Shown here piece by piece: positions 35,519 to 44,900 of a DNA stretch of 64,000 nucleotides. The notes beneath the pieces are model-generated. The model saw only the letters and a list, made by a program, of their open reading frames with translations. It did not search any database and was not told the DNA's origin. The stretch lies in contig JARGPU010000005.1 in NCBI GenBank assembly GCA_029210325.1, forward strand, positions 142,923 to 206,922, in the 5' to 3' direction. The first letter of the stretch is position 1; each line of letters begins with the position of its first letter. Source of the stretch: Alcanivoracaceae bacterium. GTDB taxonomy: Bacteria > Pseudomonadota > Gammaproteobacteria > Pseudomonadales > Alcanivoracaceae. The translations under genes and the position numbers were made by a program.

Positions 35519-36487
35519 TCATAGCCAGTGGCGCCAGCGCAGTAGCAGCGTCAGCACCAGCCCGAACCCCAGTATCAGCAGGAAAAAGGCAGCAAAGCCC
35601 AAGTCATGGTGGGCGCCGGGGATGCCACCGAGATTGACCCCAAACAGGCCGGTAATAAAGGTCAAAGGCAGAAACAGACAGGTAATAACCGCCAGTACAT
35701 ACATCCGCCGGCCAAGCCGGTCAGAAAGCCGGCTTTGCAGGTCTTCCTGAGCAATGGTGGCATGTTCGCGGGCCAGATCAATGTCCTCCAAAAGGCGCTG
35801 CAAACGGTCGGCTGCCTCACGAATAACCAGCCGATCCGGCTCGCTGAGCCAGCCACCGGTATCTGCCAATAGACGAGCCATGGCCTCGCGCTGGGGGCTC
35901 AGATAGCGCCGCAGGCTGATTGCCTGACGGCGCAGCTCTGCTATACCGCCCAGTGCTGTCGAACTCACCGAACGCGTACTGACCTCTTCGAGCTGAGATA
36001 CCCGCTCTTCAACGCTGGCTATGACATCCTCGAAGTGCCAGGTCAAACGGTCCAGCAGCTCTGCCAGCAAGGCCTGGGCCGACTCCGGCCCCATGCCACG
36101 CTGCAATGCCTCAAGGAGGTCGCTGACCGCCTTCAGACTGCGTCGTTGGGTGCTAATAATTCGGCTACTATCCAGCCACAGACGGATGGCTATCATATCT
36201 TCCGGCTGGGCGCCGGGAGTCAGGTTAACGCCGCGCAAGTTGATCAAGTGTGCATCGGCCAGTGTCGTCACCCGGGGGCGGGTCTCCAAAGTCAGCAGCG
36301 CCTCGACTGCCACCTCAGGTAGATCGCTATGCCGCAACAACCATTCGCGGGTTTCAGGCATGGTGTAGTCAAAGTGCAGCCAGAGGACCCCCTGATCCGC
36401 CCGCCATGCCTCCACTTCAGGCCAGTCAACCTGCCGGGCACCGCCCTTGCCATCCAGTAAAAGGGCATGCACCAAGCCATGCTGCAT
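35519..36487 (-). CDS. zntB: ZntB/CorA-family divalent metal transporter
   Basis: A 322-residue pentameric channel-type transporter of the CorA/ZntB superfamily. The long helical cytoplasmic domain (residues 1-260) carries ISLRRYLSPQREAM and LQSRLSDRLGRRMYVLAVITCLFLP. Two C-terminal helices flank the signature GLFGVNLGGIPG (GVN in ZntB, GMN in CorA). ZntB moves zinc. The ATG at 36487 overlaps the acuI stop (TAATG), so the two are translationally coupled. The longer frame upstream is inside acuI. Confidence 0.88.
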   Translation of the reverse strand: MQHGLVHALLLDGKGGARQVDWPEVEAWRADQGVLWLHFDYTMPETREWLLRHSDLPEVAVEALLTLETRPRVTTLADAHLINLRGVNLTPGAQPEDMIAIRLWLDSSRIISTQRRSLKAVSDLLEALQRGMGPESAQALLAELLDRLTWHFEDVIASVEERVSQLEEVSTRSVSSTALGGIAELRRQAISLRRYLSPQREAMARLLADTGGWLSEPDRLVIREAADRLQRLLEDIDLAREHATIAQEDLQSRLSDRLGRRMYVLAVITCLFLPLTFITGLFGVNLGGIPGAHHDLGFAAFFLLILGFGLVLTLLLRWRHWL

Positions 36488-37485
36488 TAGCCTGCAACCT
36501 TTACCAGCACGCGGCCGCGCACCTGGCCGGCGAGGATACGCGGGAACCAGTCCGCCAACTCCGTCAGCGGCACTTCTGCAGCCAGCAACTGCTCGGACTT
36601 GTCTAGACGCCACTCGCTGGCCAGCACATCCCAGACCTGCTGCTTGACGTCTAGCGGCAGCTCAACGCTGTCCACCCCAAGCAGATTAATGCCCCGCAAA
36701 ATGAACGGGAATACCGTACCATGCAGCTCACCGGAGGCCGCCATGCCACAGCAGGCAGCACTGGAACCATAGCGAAGCGTCTTCAGAGCATTCATCAGGA
36801 TATCACCGCCGACAGTATCGACGACCCCAGCCCAGCGCGGCTTGAGCAAGGCCTTGGCAACACCAGCCTGTAGCTCTTCCCGACCGATCAGCGAACAAGC
36901 ACCCAGTTGCTTGAGCCAGGCCTCCGCCTCAGTCTTGCCGGTCCCGGCTACTACGTTGAATCCAAGCTGGGCCAGCAGCGCCACCGCAATGGCGCCAACG
37001 CCACCGCTGGCACCGGTTACCAGCACCTCACCGTGATCCGGTGACAGACCAGTATCGAGAAGACTTTCCACACACAGGGCAGCCGTCAGCCCGGCGGTGC
37101 CCAGCAGCATGGCATCGCGGCAGCTCATCTGCTCGGGCAACCGCACAACCCAGTCCGCCGGCACGCGAATATACTCACCGTAACCACCGTCAGTGTTCAT
37201 GCCCAGGTCATAGCCAGTGACGATCACCTTATCGCCAGCCTTCCAGGGTCCATCATTGGCGCTGACGACCACACCGGCGGCATCCACGCCGGGGGTATGC
37301 GGATACTGCCGGGTGACTCCCGGCTTGCCGGTGGCGGACAGTGCATCCTTATAGTTCAGAGAAGACCACTCGACTCGAATCAGTACGTCCCCTTCTGGCA
37401 GATCGGCAATATTTCTATCGACTATCGAAACATCGAAGCCTTGCTCGGTCTTATCACTGCGCAGCGCTCGGAATAACTGATTCAT
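36487..37485 (-). CDS. acuI: AcuI/YhdH-type quinone oxidoreductase (acrylyl-CoA reductase)
   Basis: A 332-residue medium-chain dehydrogenase/reductase of the YhdH/AcuI subgroup, which reduces acryloyl-CoA to propionyl-CoA with NADPH and protects cells from acrylate formed from DMSP or 3-hydroxypropionate. Motifs: SSLNYKDALSATGKPG, PHTPGVDAAG, and the nucleotide-binding VTGASGGVGAIAVALL. GGGAGG precedes the ATG by 5 bases. It lies 15 bases after sohB and overlaps zntB by one base. The reductase subgroup is clear; the physiological substrate is inferred from the family. Confidence 0.88.
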   Translation of the reverse strand: MNQLFRALRSDKTEQGFDVSIVDRNIADLPEGDVLIRVEWSSLNYKDALSATGKPGVTRQYPHTPGVDAAGVVVSANDGPWKAGDKVIVTGYDLGMNTDGGYGEYIRVPADWVVRLPEQMSCRDAMLLGTAGLTAALCVESLLDTGLSPDHGEVLVTGASGGVGAIAVALLAQLGFNVVAGTGKTEAEAWLKQLGACSLIGREELQAGVAKALLKPRWAGVVDTVGGDILMNALKTLRYGSSAACCGMAASGELHGTVFPFILRGINLLGVDSVELPLDVKQQVWDVLASEWRLDKSEQLLAAEVPLTELADWFPRILAGQVRGRVLVKVAG

Positions 37486-37500
37486 AGGCCCTCCCTGACT

Positions 37501-38550
37501 TTACTTGAGCAGACGATTGCTGCCCCGGTGAAACAGGTGCTCAAGCACCCGTATCATGGCACCTTCAGCTCCTAAACCCAGACGTTCAGCGAGATTACGC
37601 TTCACCTGCCAACTAATCTCGAAGACCTCAGCATCCTTGCTACGGCGCTGTAGATATTCATCGCTGGTGGCCAGCTCATCAATCAGGCCAAGTTCCAAAG
37701 CACGAATACCGTACCAGTGCTCACCGGTGGCCACCTTACTGATATCCAGACCGCGGCGATTGTCACGGACGAAGTCCTTGAACAGCACATGGGTATCTTC
37801 CAGCTCTTCCTGGAATTTAGCGCGATCACTGTCAGTGTTCTGGCCAAACATAGTCAAAGTGCGCTTGTACTCGCCGGCCGTCAGCAGCTCGACATCGATA
37901 TCATTTTTCTTGAGCAGACGATGGAAGTTGGGAATCTGCGCAACCACACCGATGGATCCGACCACCGCAAAAGGCGCCGCAATAATTTTCTCTGCGATGC
38001 ACGCCATCATATAACCACCACTGGCCGCCACTTGATCCACACAGACCGTCAAATGGACTCCTTGTGAGGTAACCCGGCGCAACTGGGATGCAGCAAGACC
38101 ATAGCTATGAACCATGCCGCCGGGGCTCTCCAGGCGGACAATCACCTCATCATTGGCTTCAGCCACCTGTAACACAGCAGAAATTTCACGACGTAGGTTG
38201 TCGACACCGCTAGCCTGAACATCACCATCAAAATCCACAACAAACAGTCGCGACCGAGTGCTTTTCGCCGCGGGCATTTTCTTTTCCGCCCGTCGTTTGG
38301 TCTTTTCATCTTTTTTCTTACGTTTGAACTCAGCCTTACTTTCTGCTTCCGTCATAATCTCGTGACGCAAGCCGTCCCGCAGATTGTCAATTTCCTGATT
38401 TAAATGACGAACCTTAAGATAGCCATCATCATTCTGATGCCGATTACGGGCAGCCATTGTGGCAATGCCACTGATAACAAACAACAAAGCGATTACCACA
38501 GTAGCAATCTTGGCGAGAAACATGCCGTACTCAACCACTAAATCCAGCAC
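37501..38550 (-). CDS. sohB: SohB, inner-membrane S49 serine protease
   Basis: A 349-residue SppA-related peptidase with an N-terminal membrane helix (residues 12-32), a Lys-rich linker (72-97) and the protease domain on the periplasmic side. The catalytic dyad is Ser177 (VDQVAASGGYMMA) and Lys229 (AGEYKRTLTMFG). The start is a GTG with AGGAG 6 bases upstream. It is first in a sohB-acuI-zntB run, separated from the preceding gene by a terminator. SohB homologues degrade membrane or misfolded periplasmic proteins. Confidence 0.94.
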   Translation of the reverse strand: MLDLVVEYGMFLAKIATVVIALLFVISGIATMAARNRHQNDDGYLKVRHLNQEIDNLRDGLRHEIMTEAESKAEFKRKKKDEKTKRRAEKKMPAAKSTRSRLFVVDFDGDVQASGVDNLRREISAVLQVAEANDEVIVRLESPGGMVHSYGLAASQLRRVTSQGVHLTVCVDQVAASGGYMMACIAEKIIAAPFAVVGSIGVVAQIPNFHRLLKKNDIDVELLTAGEYKRTLTMFGQNTDSDRAKFQEELEDTHVLFKDFVRDNRRGLDISKVATGEHWYGIRALELGLIDELATSDEYLQRRSKDAEVFEISWQVKRNLAERLGLGAEGAMIRVLEHLFHRGSNRLLK

Positions 38551-38571
38551 TGCTGACTCCTATTGATTAAC

Positions 38572-38596
38572 AAAAAAAGCGGCACCTGAGCGCCGC
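38572..38596 (-). terminator. Rho-independent terminator before sohB
   Basis: On the minus strand GCGGC (38596-38592) pairs with GCCGC (38583-38579) around a short loop, followed by a T7 run. It separates the gene at 38610 from sohB. Confidence 0.75.
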
Positions 38597-38609
38597 CATC
38601 AAAAAAATA

Positions 38610-39257
38610 TTATTCCCAGCGTTTTAGCGCACTTTGCGCAGCTTCATTAAGCGGCCGCGCAATCAACCCACCATTACCTAAAATAATCTCGTAAATCGCA
38701 CCATCTGCCATTGGCATCGGAGATCCAGTGGCATAATCCGCATGAAGCATCATGCTCCAGCCGGTGCGGGCACTCTGCCAAACATCGAAACCAACTGCGG
38801 GGCGGGCAATCTGATACTCACTGGCGTCTTTATTGCGCTCATCTTCAAGCGTCAAGTAGCGACCTTGAACACGGTCTAACTGGTAACCGGACTGAAATCC
38901 CAGCAGTGCAAAAAAGCCTTTCCAGCGAATAATCCTTGCGTCTACCCTCCAAAGATCACCGCTCAGTTGATAGTCCACATTATTACCATCAGGTTGAGCC
39001 AATGTTGCCGCATAGCTCTGCGGCCCCAGCTCGCGGAAACTGACGGTTGCCAGAGACTCCTCTCGAGACAACTGCTTATAGCTGAACAGATTCAGTGAAA
39101 ACAAGGAAAAGTACACCGCCAAGGCGATACACAGCAGCCCCGCAGTCCCCCTAAGCCACTGCAGCAGCCACTCGGTCCTGAGCAGAACAATACTGCCAGC
39201 GATGACTATCACCAGACAAAAGCCAATAATCAATAACGGTGCAGTATCGAACCCCAT
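38610..39257 (-). CDS. Membrane-anchored protein of unknown function
   Basis: A 215-residue protein with two hydrophobic helices at the N-terminus (residues 7-25 and 37-58) and a C-terminal domain (ELGPQSYAATLAQPDGNNVDYQL onward) that should face the periplasm, ending NEAAQSALKRWE. I recall similar proteins next to nudC/sohB in Pseudomonas, sometimes labelled multidrug efflux. At two helices and 215 residues that label is not supported here. No catalytic motif is seen. It follows nudC by 20 bases. Confidence 0.7.
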   Translation of the reverse strand: MGFDTAPLLIIGFCLVIVIAGSIVLLRTEWLLQWLRGTAGLLCIALAVYFSLFSLNLFSYKQLSREESLATVSFRELGPQSYAATLAQPDGNNVDYQLSGDLWRVDARIIRWKGFFALLGFQSGYQLDRVQGRYLTLEDERNKDASEYQIARPAVGFDVWQSARTGWSMMLHADYATGSPMPMADGAIYEIILGNGGLIARPLNEAAQSALKRWE

Positions 39258-39277
39258 GCCGACATCCTCTGGTTGAT

Positions 39278-40099
39278 TCAGACTCCGCCGCGCAGTACCC
39301 AGTCATCAATCAATGACCTGGAAATACTTCCTGGCGGAGGCACTCGTGGCAGGTTATCTCTGGAAAACCAACCTGCCTCAATAATTTCGACGCCATCAGG
39401 TAGCAATTCCCCTCCCTGGTAATCGGCATGAAACGCCAACATCAGGGAATGCGGGAAAGGCCATGACTGGCTGCCATGATAACGCAACTTGCCGACACGC
39501 AAGCCGGTTTCCTCTCGAACCTCTCTACGCACCGCATGCTCCGCATCCTCACCCGGCTCCATAAAACCAGCCAGACAGCTGAATAATCCCTCGGGAAAGC
39601 CGGCACCATGGGCCAGCAACACCTCGTCACCCCGGGTCACAAGGGTAATGATGCAGGGAGTTATACGCGGATACTGAGTGTATTGGCATGCGGGGCAAAC
39701 CATGGCCATATCTCGCTCATGGGCCATGGCTACCGTACCGCAGCGGCTGCAAAAGCGATGGTCGCGGCGCCAGGCAAGCAGCTGCATTGCTCTGGAGGCC
39801 AGCATGAAATCACCTTGAGACAGCAGGTGAATCAGTCGACGCAGCTCCTCCGGGTAAAAGCCCTGCGGCGGGTCAGCATCATCCTCGAGGCTAACTGCAC
39901 AACAATGTTGGCCATCGAAACGACCGAGATATATCTGCTCACCGGGAAATAGCATGCGCGCCATGCCGACGCGTAATGACGGCAGCAAGGAACCTCCGCT
40001 TTCTTCACTGATCAGCACCCTGCCCTGATAAAAAACGAACAAACGCAGCTCTGCTTCGAACTGCGACGGGGCCGGGCCAAACTCAATATCTACCGGCAT
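39278..40099 (-). CDS. nudC: NudC, NAD(H) pyrophosphatase / NAD-cap decapping hydrolase
   Basis: A 273-residue Nudix hydrolase that splits NADH and removes NAD caps from RNA 5' ends. The zinc ribbon is FCSRCG and CPAC, the Nudix box is GFMEPGEDAEHAVRREVREETGL split over the expected loop-helix, and SQSWPFPHSLM matches the NudC-specific SQPWPFP signature with Ser for Pro. Its ATG lies three bases after the fimL stop, so translation is likely coupled. Confidence 0.94.
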   Translation of the reverse strand: MPVDIEFGPAPSQFEAELRLFVFYQGRVLISEESGGSLLPSLRVGMARMLFPGEQIYLGRFDGQHCCAVSLEDDADPPQGFYPEELRRLIHLLSQGDFMLASRAMQLLAWRRDHRFCSRCGTVAMAHERDMAMVCPACQYTQYPRITPCIITLVTRGDEVLLAHGAGFPEGLFSCLAGFMEPGEDAEHAVRREVREETGLRVGKLRYHGSQSWPFPHSLMLAFHADYQGGELLPDGVEIIEAGWFSRDNLPRVPPPGSISRSLIDDWVLRGGV

Positions 40100-40102
40100 C
40101 GT

Positions 40103-41794
40103 TTAACCGACCGGCCGGATAACCGGGAAACCGAGCTCTTCCATGCTCACCTCTGCGACTTCAAGCACTGATTCACCAATCGGCTTGTGCTCTTCCATGC
40201 TTTCCAGATAGTAATCAAGGCTAGTGATAGCGTCCGCAAGGGTGTCCATATGCTCGCGCTCCGGCGATTGCCCGCCAGTGGCAAGCAGTCTTTGCTCAAT
40301 ATATGTACGGCAGGCATCCATGACCGCTTTCGCGCGGCCCAGATCAAGAAACATAAGCCCCCCCGATACGCCACCCAAAATGCCGGGCAAGTTGGCCAGG
40401 TGCATACGATCCCACTCTGACTCGAGGAATGAAGCGACCGCACGCTTGGTTAACGCCAGGCCAGAACGACACTCGGACACTACGGTACGCCGCGCATCGT
40501 CGAGCTGGTAGCGGGATATACGCTGATTACCCGCCTCACGATTGACCTCATCCGCAGGCGTAAGGCTATGCTCCAGCTCAGCCACAGCATTCTCTGCAGA
40601 GATCAAATCATCGACCAGCTCGACAAAGGCCGGCGATTCAATATCGAAGTCAGCAGGCCAGCCACGAACACTATCGGCCCTCGACTTTATCTGCTTGGAT
40701 TCATTGATCAAGTTGACCATCAGCAAAGTGCTGCCGATCCGGGCGAGCCCGTCAGCCACTTCACGGTAGTCCATATCAGCAACACCTTGAGCAGCCATAT
40801 CCAGCGTCTGTTTGACGCTATTTAGCTCTTCCTTAAGTGACTCAGCCACACTTCTGGCGACGGATCCACTGCCGCTAGCCATCAAGGCAATTTCTGCCTG
40901 CAGCTCTGCATCAGTAATACGCGGACGCAACTCGAAAGCCTGCTTGACCTCACCGATAACACCAGCTGAATGGCCGCATAGCGAAACTACGAAAATACTT
41001 TCCTTAATTAGCAGCAGCGGCGCGTCAGCAGCTAGCGCCCGCTCGCCCTCCTGGATCAGCTTCTTTATCTGTCGGTCGTACTGGGCGAGCAACGCCTTAC
41101 GCGCCGGTGTAATCGCCATTTGATCTGCAATCAACGCCTCGAGCATTGCCCTGCCGATCCACCACAGCCGCCCAATAGCTGCCGATCCGCACAATCGATC
41201 AATACGGCTCAACGCACGGGCCATCAGCTTCAGGTTAATAATACTGTTCTGACCACGCAGGACGCCCAGCAGGCCAACTTGGTACATGTGTCGCAGGCGC
41301 CGACCGAGACGGCTAAGCTCAGCCACCGGCGGCGCTGTTGCGGCTGGCACCGGATAGCGGTCTCGGGCCAGATCCACGGCAAAAAAATGGCTCTCTTGAA
41401 TCAGCGGTTTGCCAGCTGCGCGGCGCAGCTCATTCAAACCACCGACCATGACTTCCGGTAAAGGCCGATTTTTCAGCTGCACATATTCAAGATAACGCCC
41501 CAGCAGCAACAGCGAGTGACTCAAGGCCTCGCCAAGAACGTTGCGCCCGGAACCAGGCTCTTGCATTTTGCGTACGACCTGCTCCATCTCCGTGGCCGTC
41601 AGGGTTGCCGCAGGCAGCTCCAGTACCTGAAAGATGCCCCTTAACTGGTGAAAGCTCTCCGCACAGACATCAAGCTCTTGGGCCCGGGAAGAATCGGCAG
41701 CCCAAGCCTCCAGAGAGCGGCCTGCCTCCGCCAGAGTGCTATCGATCTCCTCCTTGAGGAAGGTCAGCGAGGTACCGCTTGTCATCGCAACCAT
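40103..41794 (-). CDS. fimL: FimL, ChpA-N-terminus-like regulator of twitching motility
   Basis: A 563-residue cytosolic helical protein that I recognise as FimL, equivalent to the first ~560 residues of the Pil-Chp kinase ChpA without its Hpt repeats, kinase and receiver domains. Diagnostic segments are TLADAITSLDYYLESM and VLEVAEVSMEELGFPV near the end. In P. aeruginosa FimL links FimV and PilG and raises cAMP and type IV pilus function; it sits beside nudC there too. HQLRGIFQVLEL (His49) resembles an Hpt phosphotransfer motif with Arg for Lys. GGAG precedes the ATG. Other type IV pilus genes are not in the window. Confidence 0.82.
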   Translation of the reverse strand: MVAMTSGTSLTFLKEEIDSTLAEAGRSLEAWAADSSRAQELDVCAESFHQLRGIFQVLELPAATLTATEMEQVVRKMQEPGSGRNVLGEALSHSLLLLGRYLEYVQLKNRPLPEVMVGGLNELRRAAGKPLIQESHFFAVDLARDRYPVPAATAPPVAELSRLGRRLRHMYQVGLLGVLRGQNSIINLKLMARALSRIDRLCGSAAIGRLWWIGRAMLEALIADQMAITPARKALLAQYDRQIKKLIQEGERALAADAPLLLIKESIFVVSLCGHSAGVIGEVKQAFELRPRITDAELQAEIALMASGSGSVARSVAESLKEELNSVKQTLDMAAQGVADMDYREVADGLARIGSTLLMVNLINESKQIKSRADSVRGWPADFDIESPAFVELVDDLISAENAVAELEHSLTPADEVNREAGNQRISRYQLDDARRTVVSECRSGLALTKRAVASFLESEWDRMHLANLPGILGGVSGGLMFLDLGRAKAVMDACRTYIEQRLLATGGQSPEREHMDTLADAITSLDYYLESMEEHKPIGESVLEVAEVSMEELGFPVIRPVG

Positions 41795-42029
41795 GGCTTC
41801 TCCGCAATCTTATGTTCTTATCAGCGTTTATCATCTGCGGGTTGAGCTATCCGGCACCGCCCCCGGAGGGATACAGGCATCTCAGAACACTGCCCAAGTT
41901 GCTGTCTAACAATGCCCTCAACTGTCGCACGATGTTAAAGAATGCGTCAACTTTTACCGCCAACCAACTGAAAAAAAAGAGTTTTGCCAAGTCGAGCACA
42001 ACATGAAGATGGCGAGCCAGGCGGCCTGA

Positions 42030-42740
42030 TCACGGTCCGCGACGCCACAGACTGCCTCCCTCCACCTTACTGTCCAAATCGCCCAAGCGGCTTTCATGTC
42101 GCGCCAGCTCCTCGGCCACTGCAGTGGTTACCGTCAGCGCCGGACGGCCCTGTGGCAGCCTGCGAATGGCCTCCACTTCGGCGCCGCCACTACTGTTTTC
42201 GCCGTCCAGAGACAGACCGACCTGACCACCGGTCATAGTCAGGTACACCTCCGCCAGCAGACGCGCATCGAGCAGTGCGCCGTGCAGCTCACGGTTCGAG
42301 TTATCAATGCCAAAACGACGGCACAAGGCATCCAGACTGACGCGTTGCCCCGGGTACATCTGCCGCGCCATAACCAACGTATCGAGAACCTGACAACGCT
42401 GGCTCAATGGTCCCCACTGCCCGCCAAGCGTACGCAACTCGTGGTCAAGAAAGCCCATATCAAAGGGCGCGTTGTGGATAACCAGCTCAGCGCCGTCGAC
42501 AAACTGAATGAAATCTTCTGCCACCGCAGAAAACAGGGGCTTATCCGCCAAAAACTCTGAGGTCAGGCCATGCACATCCAGGGCGGCCTGATCACTGTCA
42601 CGCTGAGGATTGAGATAATAGTGCAGCACGCGGCCAGTGCAGCGTCGGCCGATAATCTCAACGCAGCCAATTTCTATAATGCGATGGCCTTCGCTGGTAT
42701 CAAGGCCGGTGGTCTCAGTATCCAGTACGATCTGCCTCAC
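42030..42740 (-). CDS. dnaQ: DnaQ, DNA polymerase III epsilon proofreading exonuclease
   Basis: A 236-residue 3'-5' exonuclease subunit. Exo I is [10 protein letters not shown] (Asp7, Glu9), Exo II is [15 protein letters not shown], and Exo III-epsilon is [15 protein letters not shown] (His and Asp). The C-terminal tail contacts the polymerase alpha subunit. The start overlaps the rnhA stop by 4 bases, giving the conserved yafS-rnhA-dnaQ order. The 235 bases between it and fimL hold no gene that I can support. Confidence 0.96.
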   Translation of the reverse strand: MRQIVLDTETTGLDTSEGHRIIEIGCVEIIGRRCTGRVLHYYLNPQRDSDQAALDVHGLTSEFLADKPLFSAVAEDFIQFVDGAELVIHNAPFDMGFLDHELRTLGGQWGPLSQRCQVLDTLVMARQMYPGQRVSLDALCRRFGIDNSNRELHGALLDARLLAEVYLTMTGGQVGLSLDGENSSGGAEVEAIRRLPQGRPALTVTTAVAEELARHESRLGDLDSKVEGGSLWRRGP

Positions 42741-43195
42741 CTGCGCTGCCCTCCCGGTAATTCCTCAAGGCCGTCAATGCCACGGTTGGCCAGTTGGTCA
42801 GCCAGTTCATTTTCCGCGTGACCGCTATGCCCCTTAACCCAGTGCCAACGTACCAAATGAGGCGCTGCAGCCTGCTCAAGCAACTGCCAGAGATCGGCAT
42901 TTTTTACTGGTTTACGATCACTGGTGCGCCAGTTTCGTGCCTTCCAAGCCGGCAGCCATTCGCTAATGCCCTTGCGGACATACTCGGAATCGGTGGTCAG
43001 ATCGACCTCACAGGACTCTTTCAGCGCTTGCAAAGCACGAATTGCAGCGGTCAGTTCCATGCGATTATTAGTGGTATCCGCTTCGCCGCCGAATAGCTCG
43101 CGCTGGTGGTCACCATAACGCAGCAGCGCTCCCCAGCCGCCAGGCCCCGGATTCCCTCGGCACGCTCCATCGGTAAATATCTCTATCTTTTTCAA
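42737..43195 (-). CDS. rnhA: Ribonuclease HI
   Basis: A 152-residue RNase H that cuts RNA in RNA-DNA hybrids. The catalytic residues are Asp9 ([14 protein letters not shown]), Glu47 ([10 protein letters not shown]), Asp69 ([12 protein letters not shown]) and the Asp near 133 in [12 protein letters not shown]. The ATG overlaps the stop of the methyltransferase gene by 4 bases and the gene overlaps dnaQ by 4, so the three form a tight operon. Confidence 0.97.
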   Translation of the reverse strand: MKKIEIFTDGACRGNPGPGGWGALLRYGDHQRELFGGEADTTNNRMELTAAIRALQALKESCEVDLTTDSEYVRKGISEWLPAWKARNWRTSDRKPVKNADLWQLLEQAAAPHLVRWHWVKGHSGHAENELADQLANRGIDGLEELPGGQRR

Positions 43196-43992
43196 TGTTC
43201 AGGCCCCTGCGGCTCTCGCCTGTCCCGGCGCTGCCAGTGCGCCAGAGGCACTGGAATGACCTGAGGCGAACGCTCAGGCAGTGCAAATCGTGGCCGCATC
43301 GGCCTGATCATGGCAGCCCGCTTGCGAGCCACAAGAATGTAGAAGGCACCCCGACGCGGCCAGAAACGCCGCCCCATCTGTTCAATCATGGAAAAACGCT
43401 GGCGCCCGGAGGCTCCGAGAGGCATCGCATAATGAGCACTTTCGTAGCCTTCAAGCTCCAGTCCAAGCACTCCAAACCAGTCATGCACACGCTGGGCAGG
43501 CAAAAATCTGGCCAACCACGGCAGACGGTTCGAGCCCAGTCGGAACAAGCGGGTGAGTCCCCAGATACTGAAAGGGTTAAAACCGATCAATACCAGAGCC
43601 CCGCCGGGGATCAACGTGCGGGTGACCTCTCGCAATACCTCATGGGGGTTGGCCTCGAAGTCCAAGCTGTGGTGTAACAACACCAGATCGACACTGTGAT
43701 TGGCCAATGGCAGGCAAGCGGGGTCGGCAGCGATAGTAATACCGCCGTCACCGGGGCGGCCAACATAGTGCTGGCGCCGGATACGAGTCGCGCCAAGCAA
43801 GGGCTCGGCGCAGCCGACACCACACTGCACTGCATGATAACCAATCATGCGTACTAATATGTCGTCCAGTAGATGGCGCTGCTCGGCCAGCATAGCCTGA
43901 CCTGTATCCGAGGCAAGCCAGTCAGCAAACGCCCGGTCAGTATCCGGTGGTGGCCGACGGAACGGTGAGCGTAGCAGTCGTGGCAGATCCAT
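43192..43992 (-). CDS. YafS-like class I methyltransferase
   Basis: A 266-residue methyltransferase-fold protein. The SAM-binding region is weak but visible around [13 protein letters not shown], while [43 protein letters not shown] is split across the typical BioC/UbiE strands 3-5. The position between gloB and rnhA is that of E. coli yafS and of the Pseudomonas homologue. The substrate is unknown. The divergent gap to gloB is 71 bases. Confidence 0.8.
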   Translation of the reverse strand: MDLPRLLRSPFRRPPPDTDRAFADWLASDTGQAMLAEQRHLLDDILVRMIGYHAVQCGVGCAEPLLGATRIRRQHYVGRPGDGGITIAADPACLPLANHSVDLVLLHHSLDFEANPHEVLREVTRTLIPGGALVLIGFNPFSIWGLTRLFRLGSNRLPWLARFLPAQRVHDWFGVLGLELEGYESAHYAMPLGASGRQRFSMIEQMGRRFWPRRGAFYILVARKRAAMIRPMRPRFALPERSPQVIPVPLAHWQRRDRREPQGPEH

Positions 43993-44063
43993 ACGGTTTG
44001 CGTCGCCTCATGCAGATGATATGGTGACAGTCTATCAAGGCTTGCTGATCTGTTCCCGCCCCG

Positions 44064-44840
44064 ATGCTATGTGTAATCGCTATTCCCGCATTTCGTGATA
44101 ACTATATCTGGCTGATCTATGATCCGGCCGGTAACGGCGTGGTGGTCGATCCAGGCGATGCGGCACCCGTCATGGCAGCTCTGGATCGACTCGGCGTGAC
44201 ACTGCGAGCCATTTTGATCACCCACCACCACCCTGATCACACCGCCGGCATAGAAGCACTGAGTGAACACTGGTCGGTACCCGTGTATGGCCCGAAACAG
44301 GAACAGATCCGCGGCGTTACTGTAGCAGTTGACGATGGCGATCAAGTAACTCTGACCCAGCCGCCACTCAGCCTTAAGGTGATGGCTGTCCCTGGGCACA
44401 CCCTTGGCCACGTTGCCTATTACGCCATGCACACCGATACACCGCTACTATTCTGCGGTGACACCCTTTTCAGCGGCGGCTGCGGCAGACTGTTTGAGGG
44501 CAGTCCGGCGCAGATGCTAGCCTCGCTGGACCGACTCAGCGAACTGCCCGAACAAACCCTTATTTACTGTACCCATGAATATACGACCTCTAACCTGACC
44601 TTTGCCCGCAGTATTCTACCGGGCGACCCGGCCCTGATACGACGGCAGCAGCAGGTGGCCGCATTGCGGGACGCCGATCAACCCAGCCTGCCATCCACTG
44701 TGGCCGAAGAGTTGCGCAGTAACCTGTTCTTGCGCTGCCACGAGCCCGCTCTAAAAGCAGCCTTAAACGACGGATCTACGGAACCGACTGACCGACTTTC
44801 GGTCTTTACAGCACTGCGGACAAAGAAAGACCATTTCTGA
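44064..44840 (+). CDS. gloB: GloB, hydroxyacylglutathione hydrolase (glyoxalase II)
   Basis: A 258-residue metallo-beta-lactamase-fold enzyme that hydrolyses S-D-lactoylglutathione to D-lactate and glutathione in methylglyoxal detoxification. Metal ligands are in THHHPDHTAG (His54, His56, Asp58, His59), with further ligands in VPGHTLGHVAYY and FCGDTLFSGGCGRLFEG. The C-terminal substrate-binding domain contains CTHEYTTSNLTFA and ends in FTALRTKKDHF, the typical glyoxalase II tail. Confidence 0.95.
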   Translation: MLCVIAIPAFRDNYIWLIYDPAGNGVVVDPGDAAPVMAALDRLGVTLRAILITHHHPDHTAGIEALSEHWSVPVYGPKQEQIRGVTVAVDDGDQVTLTQPPLSLKVMAVPGHTLGHVAYYAMHTDTPLLFCGDTLFSGGCGRLFEGSPAQMLASLDRLSELPEQTLIYCTHEYTTSNLTFARSILPGDPALIRRQQQVAALRDADQPSLPSTVAEELRSNLFLRCHEPALKAALNDGSTEPTDRLSVFTALRTKKDHF

Positions 44841-44900
44841 TACCTTGCTGGCCGCTCAATGGCCTTCTATTTTCCGAATGCGAGTAACCCTTTTACTGTG

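Noticed and set aside
38610..39257. Multidrug efflux pump
   Set aside because: The label is used for relatives, but two membrane helices and 215 residues do not fit any efflux family.
41795..42029. Small gene or RNA in the fimL-dnaQ gap
   Set aside because: Short frames there lack ribosome sites and no strong hairpin with a T-run is visible.
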